Source: an uncultured Coriobacteriaceae bacterium (GTDB taxonomy: Bacteria > Actinomycetota > Coriobacteriia > Coriobacteriales > Atopobiaceae). Taken from it: 16,097 nucleotides of DNA. Below, one piece after another: positions 12,705 to 16,097 of this stretch (positions are counted from its first letter, which is position 1; every line of letters begins with the position of its first letter). The stretch spans positions 1 to 16,097 of the forward strand of contig UWSJ01000042.1 of assembly GCA_900549525.1 (NCBI GenBank), given 5' to 3'. Position numbers and translations under genes: made by a program. The notes beneath the pieces were generated by a model. That model ran no database searches. It had not been told where the DNA came from and was given only the letters and a program-made list of their open reading frames with translations.

Positions 12705-13265
12705 ATGAGGAGCGTCGCGCATGTTCCAACACCTATGGGCGACGTGGTCTTGGCGGGGGAGAACGGACTCCTCGTTGGCTGCGCCATCAACGGACAGCCC
12801 CTTCACCGGCGCTTGATTGACGAAGCGGATGCCGAGCGTCCCGAGGATCCGGTGCTTGCCCTGGGCGTTGCCTGGCTCGAGCGCTACGTTGCAGGAGAGC
12901 GGCCCGACCCGCACGGGCTGCCCCTGGCACCCGTCGGAACGCCGTTCCAGCACGAGATACGCGCCCTGTTGCTCAACGTGCCCTATGGGCACCTTACGAG
13001 CTACGGGGAGCTGGCGGACCTCGTGGTGCTTGCGCGCGGTGGCGGCAGGATGTCGGCGCAGGCCGTGGGGCAGGCCGTGGGACGCAACCCGTTCTCCATC
13101 ATCGTCCCGTGCCATCGCGTGCTTGCGGCGCACGGCGCCATCGGCGGCTACACGGGCGGGCTCGACAAGAAGCTCTGGCTGCTCACGCATGAGGGCGTGG
13201 GCGTGAGCGGCATGGCCCTGCCCGAGACGGGACGCTTCGCGCACGGGGTGGACGCGCGGGCGTAG
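12705..13265 (+). CDS. ogt: Methylated-DNA--protein-cysteine methyltransferase
   Basis: This 186-residue suicide repair protein transfers alkyl groups from O6-alkylguanine (and O4-alkylthymine) in DNA to its own cysteine. The acceptor is Cys136 in PCHRV, in the segment NPFSIIVPCHRVLAAHGAIGGYTGGLDKKLWLL, with the GGLDKK loop that closes the active site. VPYGHLTSYGELA (92-104) is the DNA-binding helix-turn-helix start. Gln119 in SAQAVG stands where human MGMT has its arginine finger; I recall the same residue in many Firmicutes enzymes. The N-terminal domain (1-75) is short, as in Ogt. GGGGAGGG lies four bases upstream of the ATG. It is a single gene, divergent from the VOC gene, with a G-rich repeat in front. 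Confidence 0.94.
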   Translation: MRSVAHVPTPMGDVVLAGENGLLVGCAINGQPLHRRLIDEADAERPEDPVLALGVAWLERYVAGERPDPHGLPLAPVGTPFQHEIRALLLNVPYGHLTSYGELADLVVLARGGGRMSAQAVGQAVGRNPFSIIVPCHRVLAAHGAIGGYTGGLDKKLWLLTHEGVGVSGMALPETGRFAHGVDARA

Positions 13266-13295
13266 CGCCTCCGGGGCGTGAGTTCGGATCCTCTC

Positions 13296-14285
13296 CTACG
13301 TCCTGCCGCGCAGCATGCGCTCGAGGTTCATCGTGAACCGGCGACGGTCGGACGCCGTGAACGCCCTCGGCCCGCCCGTACGGCCGCCCGCGCGGCGCAC
13401 GCGCTTCTCCTCGTGGCGCACGAGCAGCTCCGCGTCGATCGTCTCGCGACGGAACACGTGCCCCCGCACGCTTATGGCGGCGGCGCCTCGGCCGAGCACC
13501 ATGCTCGCGAGGCCGATGTCCTGCGTCACCACGACGTCACCGGGGCGGAGACGCTCCACGATGGCGAAGTCCGCCGAGTCGGCGCCAACGGAGACGCCAA
13601 GGACGTCGACCCAGAACCCCCGGCGTGCGTGCTCGGCGTCGCGCGGGTCGTCGCGCCTGATGTGGCGCTCGAGATTCTGCGTGGTGTTGCCGGCGATGAC
13701 GGCGGGGATGCCCGCCTGTCGGGCGCAGGCGAGGGCCTCGGCCGTGACGGGGCAGGCGTCGGCGTCGACGTAGAGCGTGCGGCGCACGACGAGCTCGAAG
13801 ACGCGGGTGTCGTCTCCTGCCGCTGGCGTGAGCCCGCAGGCTTCGAGCACGGCCTGCGCCTGGTCGCCCTGCGCGGGGCAGGAGGCCCAGACCCGCGTTG
13901 CCCCGAGGTCGGAGACGGCGCGTCGAACGAGCGCGTGGGCCGCCTCGGTGGCGTAGCCATAGCCCCGGAAGGGGCGTCCGATCCAGAAGCCGAGCTCAAA
14001 CGAGCGACCCGCCGTCCCGTCTGCCTCCCGGCCCGCCCCGTCGCCGGTCTTCTCCGCCAGCGCCGCGGACCCCAGCAGCTCGCTGGTGCGCAGGTCGATG
14101 ACGGCGTAGGACTCTGGTGCTCGCAGCGTGTCGAGATCGACGCGCCCGTTCCCCTCGAGCTCGATGCCCGAGGGCAAGCCGAGCCGGTCCCCGTCCTCAC
14201 CGTCGCGAAGGAGCTCGGCGAGCTCGGGGGCGTCGCCGTCCTCCCATGGTCTGAGTTCGAGCCTGTTCGTCTGCAGCCTCGTCAT
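13296..14285 (-). CDS. Fusion: GNAT acetyltransferase + YaiI/YqxD (DUF188)
   Basis: One uninterrupted 329-residue frame joins two families. Residues 1-165 are a RimJ/RimL-like GNAT acetyltransferase: TNRLELRPWEDGDAPEL at the start, FELGFWIGRPFRGYGYATEA (96-115) with the acetyl-CoA loop RGYGYA, and AVLEACGLTPA (145-155). Residues 169-329 are a complete UPF0178/DUF188 protein: TLYVDADACPVTAEAL (170-185), GADSADFAIVERLRPGDVVVTQDIGLA (234-260), KGAAA-like RGAAAISVRG (266-275) and the closing GRTGGPRAFTASDRRRFTMNLERML. DUF188 is a PIN-like fold of unknown substrate. The join at about 13782 has almost no linker. A GTG codon at residue 167 could serve as an internal start for DUF188 alone. The ATG at 14285 has a weak GGGG site. 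The gene is convergent with ogt. Confidence 0.88.
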   Translation of the reverse strand: MTRLQTNRLELRPWEDGDAPELAELLRDGEDGDRLGLPSGIELEGNGRVDLDTLRAPESYAVIDLRTSELLGSAALAEKTGDGAGREADGTAGRSFELGFWIGRPFRGYGYATEAAHALVRRAVSDLGATRVWASCPAQGDQAQAVLEACGLTPAAGDDTRVFELVVRRTLYVDADACPVTAEALACARQAGIPAVIAGNTTQNLERHIRRDDPRDAEHARRGFWVDVLGVSVGADSADFAIVERLRPGDVVVTQDIGLASMVLGRGAAAISVRGHVFRRETIDAELLVRHEEKRVRRAGGRTGGPRAFTASDRRRFTMNLERMLRGRT

Positions 14286-14395
14286 GGTGCCCCGTTCACC
14301 CGTCTACCTCGTCCGGTTGGCAGCGTCGCGCGCTCCGCGTCCCGACGCGTCCATGTCGCATGGTAGGCTATCCGAAGCGTGGAGGAGGTGGCCGC

Positions 14396-14974
14396 ATGGC
14401 GGACGAGTGCAGGCGAGACGAGGCGCAGACGCAAGACGATTCCGAAGCGTCGGCAGGGGGCGAGCCCCACGTGCCCACGCTTGCCGAGGCCGGTCGGCAC
14501 AGCCTTCGCCAGGGCGTCGTTGCCGGTACGCGCTTCATGGCCGCCATCCCCAGCTTCGGGCTGCTCGTGGCGTCGATCGCACTCACCATTCGCACGCTCG
14601 CGGAGGTGGTCGCCACCACGGTGAGCGTCGTGCGCGACGGCATCGACATGCAGACCATGCTGGTGCGCTACATCGAGTGCGCCGACTTCTTCCTGCTCTC
14701 CATCGTCATGTACATCATGGCCGTGGGCCTCTACTCGCTGTTCATCGACGCGGACGTGCACATGCCCGAGTGGCTCGAGATCCACGACCTCGACGACCTC
14801 AAGGAGAAGCTCGTCGGCGTCATCGTCGTGGTCATGGGCGTGTACTTCCTGGGGCAGCTCATCCATGGCACCAACACGCTCGACCTCCTGCACATGGGCC
14901 TCGGCATTGGCGCGGTTGTCTTTGCGCTGGCCTACTTCGTGCGGCACGTCATCTCGCGCGGACGGCGGGGGTAG
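14396..14974 (+). CDS. YqhA/UPF0114 family membrane protein
   Basis: The 192-residue protein has a charged N-terminal extension (1-40) and a core of four likely membrane helices at about 47-70, 95-117, 138-156 and 166-185. The core carries the UPF0114 pattern: RFMAAIPSFGLLVASIAL, then a short amphipathic part, LVRYIECADFFLLSIVMYIMAVGLYSLFID and LEIHDLDDLKEKLVGVIVVVMGVYFLGQL. The family is widespread and of unknown function. The N-terminal extension is Asp/Glu/Arg-rich and longer than I remember for E. coli YqhA (about 164 residues). GGAGGAGGT lies six bases before the ATG. It is followed by crcB 111 bases downstream, with a weak hairpin between them. Confidence 0.88.
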   Translation: MADECRRDEAQTQDDSEASAGGEPHVPTLAEAGRHSLRQGVVAGTRFMAAIPSFGLLVASIALTIRTLAEVVATTVSVVRDGIDMQTMLVRYIECADFFLLSIVMYIMAVGLYSLFIDADVHMPEWLEIHDLDDLKEKLVGVIVVVMGVYFLGQLIHGTNTLDLLHMGLGIGAVVFALAYFVRHVISRGRRG

Positions 14975-15003
14975 CGGGCGCCGCGTCCCCGCGCAGGTGC
15001 CCG
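14975..15003 (+). terminator. Weak hairpin after yqhA-like gene
   Basis: CGGGCGCC (14975-14982) pairs with GGTGCCCG (14996-15003) through eight pairs including one G-U, immediately after the stop codon. No T-tract follows, so it is at most a weak or Rho-assisted terminator. Confidence 0.3.
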
Positions 15004-15054
15004 GGAGGTGACGCTGTCTTCTCGTGCCTGCGCCCTCCGATTCCCCCGGCGGCG

Positions 15055-15060
15055 TATACT
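15055..15060 (+). promoter_or_regulatory. Candidate -10 box of crcB
   Basis: TATACT, a 5/6 match to TATAAT, lies 25 bases upstream of the GTG start. The predicted leader is then only about 20 bases, too short to hold a fluoride riboswitch. No good -35 is present. Confidence 0.5.
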
Positions 15061-15085
15061 TCCCCCTCGACTGGGGGAGGGTGCC

Positions 15086-15481
15086 GTGCTTGACGTTCTT
15101 GCGGTGTTTCTCGGCGGTGGCCTGGGTGCCGTGGCTCGCCACCTGCTTGCGTTCGTCCCGTGGAAGACCGTCGGGCCTATGGAGTTTCCGCTCGGGACGC
15201 TCGTGACCAACGTGCTGGGCTCGTTTGTGATCGGGGTGCTCGTGGGCATCGTGGCGACGCGTGGCATGTCGCCGAGGGCCGTCCTGTTCACGAAGACCGG
15301 CATCTGCGGCGGCTTCACCACGTTCTCGACGTTCGCGCTCGAGTCGCAGGGGCTTCTCGACCGGGGCGCGTACGGCGCGACGTGCGCGTACATGCTGCTG
15401 AGCTTCGTGCTGGGCGTGAGCGCCTGTTTGGCGGGCCAGGTGCTTGTGGGGCGGCTTCTCGCGCCGGGAACGTCGGCCTAG
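15086..15481 (+). CDS. crcB: Fluoride exporter CrcB/Fluc
   Basis: This 131-residue, four-helix channel exports fluoride as an antiparallel dimer. The helices are at about 3-24, 35-57, 65-88 and 98-125. Family signatures are GGGLGAVARHLL (10-21), FPLGTLVTNVLGSFVIG (34-50) with the pore Asn42, and GICGGFTTFSTF (72-83), whose phenylalanines and threonines line the fluoride path. The single gene implies a dual-topology homodimer, unlike genomes with paired crcB copies. The start is the GTG at 15086, chosen because GGGGGAGGG lies five bases upstream and family homology begins there; longer readings from 15008 add an unrelated Arg-rich stretch. It has its own TATACT -10 box. It may be read together with the YqhA-like gene upstream. 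Confidence 0.95.
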   Translation: MLDVLAVFLGGGLGAVARHLLAFVPWKTVGPMEFPLGTLVTNVLGSFVIGVLVGIVATRGMSPRAVLFTKTGICGGFTTFSTFALESQGLLDRGAYGATCAYMLLSFVLGVSACLAGQVLVGRLLAPGTSA

Positions 15482-15506
15482 GGCAAGCGCGGGCGGCGCA
15501 CTCCGT

Positions 15507-15538
15507 TCGTGTCGTTGGGCACACGATGGGCATATACT
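15507..15538 (+). promoter_or_regulatory. Dyad plus -10 upstream of the COG0523 GTPase
   Basis: TCGTGT/ACACGA (15507-15512 and 15521-15526, 8-base centre) is a perfect inverted repeat ending six bases before TATACT (15533-15538). It covers the -35 position, where no good -35 hexamer is seen. This is what an activator or repressor site would look like; a metal-responsive regulator is only a guess. Confidence 0.4.
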
Positions 15539-15577
15539 CACCGCGGAACGCATTGTGTCTTGCCGTCCCGTATGTCT

Positions 15578-15587
15578 CCGTCGACGG
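15578..15587. repeat. Palindrome CCGTCGACGG in the GTPase leader
   Basis: A perfect 10-base palindrome 38 bases before the GTPase ATG, flanked by TGTC on one side and GACA on the other, which extends the symmetry imperfectly. It could be a leader hairpin or a regulator site. Confidence 0.3.
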
Positions 15588-15624
15588 GCGACAGACCACG
15601 CCAGACATCAGCGAAGGAGCGCAC

Positions 15625-16097
15625 ATGCCCACGAACAACACCGCCAAGACGCCCACCAAGATCGCCCTGCTTACGGGCTATCTCGGAGCTGGCAAGACGA
15701 CGCTGCTCAACCACATCCTTGCCAACGACCAGGGCATCCGCGCCGCCGTGCTCGTGAACGACATCGGCGAGATTAACGTCGACGCGTCGCTCATCTCCAA
15801 GGGCGGCCTCTCGCAGGTCGACGACGAGCTCATCCCCATGACCAACGGATGCCTCTGCTGCACGCTCGCGCCCGACCTCGAGCGTCAGCTCGCCGAGCTC
15901 GCCGCCTCAGACGACTTCGACTACATCATCATCGAGGCTTCCGGCATCTGCGAGCCCATCCCCATCGCCTACACCATCTCCGGCTTCTGCGACCAGACCA
16001 AGTACGACGGCGTCGCCCCGCTCGACCTCGACAACATCATCGCCGTGGTGGACTGCGCGCGCATGTGGGACGAGTTCAACGGCGGCAAGGACCTGCT
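15625..16097 (+). CDS. COG0523 (CobW/ZigA-like) GTPase, C-terminus missing
   Basis: The visible 157 residues are the GTPase domain of a COG0523 metallochaperone, proteins that deliver zinc, cobalt or nitrile-hydratase metals using GTP hydrolysis. Walker A is GYLGAGKT (18-25). NDIGEIN (45-51) is the switch region, usually NEFGEV. CLCC (76-79) is the family's CxCC metal-binding motif. EASGICEP (104-111) is the ExSGxxEP signature, here with an extra Cys109. AVVDC begins the next strand near the window end. The start at 15625 follows GAAGGAG. The upstream region has its own TATACT -10 and a dyad. The frame runs off the right edge, so the C-terminal CobW_C domain and any His-rich stretch that would help name the metal are not visible. 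Confidence 0.94.
   Translation, partial: MPTNNTAKTPTKIALLTGYLGAGKTTLLNHILANDQGIRAAVLVNDIGEINVDASLISKGGLSQVDDELIPMTNGCLCCTLAPDLERQLAELAASDDFDYIIIEASGICEPIPIAYTISGFCDQTKYDGVAPLDLDNIIAVVDCARMWDEFNGGKDL

Noticed and set aside
12705..13265. Loss of the arginine finger in the methyltransferase (Gln119)
   Set aside because: SAQAVG at this place is, from memory, common in Firmicutes Ogt proteins, so it is not likely to be a defect.
1..16097. CRISPR array, tRNA, rRNA, insertion sequence or prophage
   Set aside because: No regularly spaced repeats, cloverleaf, transposase motif or phage gene was seen by eye on either strand; tRNAscan and ISfinder were not available.

Overview
The window is GC-rich, gene-dense bacterial chromosome. 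Start codons follow purine-rich Shine-Dalgarno sites, short intergenic gaps are common, and the -10 boxes look like ordinary sigma-70 type (TACAAT, TACGAT, TATACT). The gene mix suggests a host-associated anaerobic actinobacterium of the Coriobacteriia (Olsenella/Collinsella/Atopobium-like). It includes de novo NAD synthesis from aspartate, a YjeM-type amino acid permease, a DUF5067 lipoprotein, an HTH protein paired with a membrane Ser/Thr kinase, and DegV. That placement is inferred from gene content and composition. I see no rRNA, tRNA, CRISPR array, insertion sequence or phage gene.

Layout. Positions 1-2239 (minus): nadA then nadB (cut by the window edge), the first two steps of quinolinate synthesis. 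Positions 2465-3340 (plus): a Cof-type HAD phosphatase transcribed divergently from nadAB. Positions 3410-4000 (minus): a soluble acidic protein of unknown function. Positions 4001-4610: a non-coding stretch with a good promoter and a long hairpin-rich leader for the YjeM-like permease (4611-6077), which ends in a textbook terminator. Positions 6265-6624 (minus): a small four-helix membrane protein. Positions 6834-9275 (plus): a DUF5067 lipoprotein, a small HTH protein and a Ser/Thr kinase with three C-terminal membrane helices. Positions 9283-9699 (minus): a DUF3592-like membrane protein. Positions 9885-11911 (plus): a MarR regulator behind two matching operator-like palindromes, then a DegV fatty-acid-binding protein and a flavin reductase-like protein. 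Positions 11940-12555 (minus): a VOC protein and a 79-aa membrane peptide. Positions 12705-13265 (plus): an O6-alkylguanine-DNA methyltransferase. Positions 13296-14285 (minus): a GNAT acetyltransferase fused to a YaiI/YqxD (DUF188) domain. Positions 14396-16097 (plus): a YqhA/UPF0114 membrane protein, the fluoride exporter CrcB and a COG0523 metallochaperone GTPase cut by the window end.

Most of this is ordinary core or accessory metabolism in short transcription units. The parts most worth a second look are the GNAT-DUF188 fusion, the HTH/transmembrane-kinase/lipoprotein cluster as a possible envelope signalling module, the paired palindromes in the marR promoter, the G-quadruplex motif ahead of the alkylguanine repair gene, and the structured leaders before the permease and the HAD gene. 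I found no clear-cut new multi-gene system. The kinase cluster is the best candidate.
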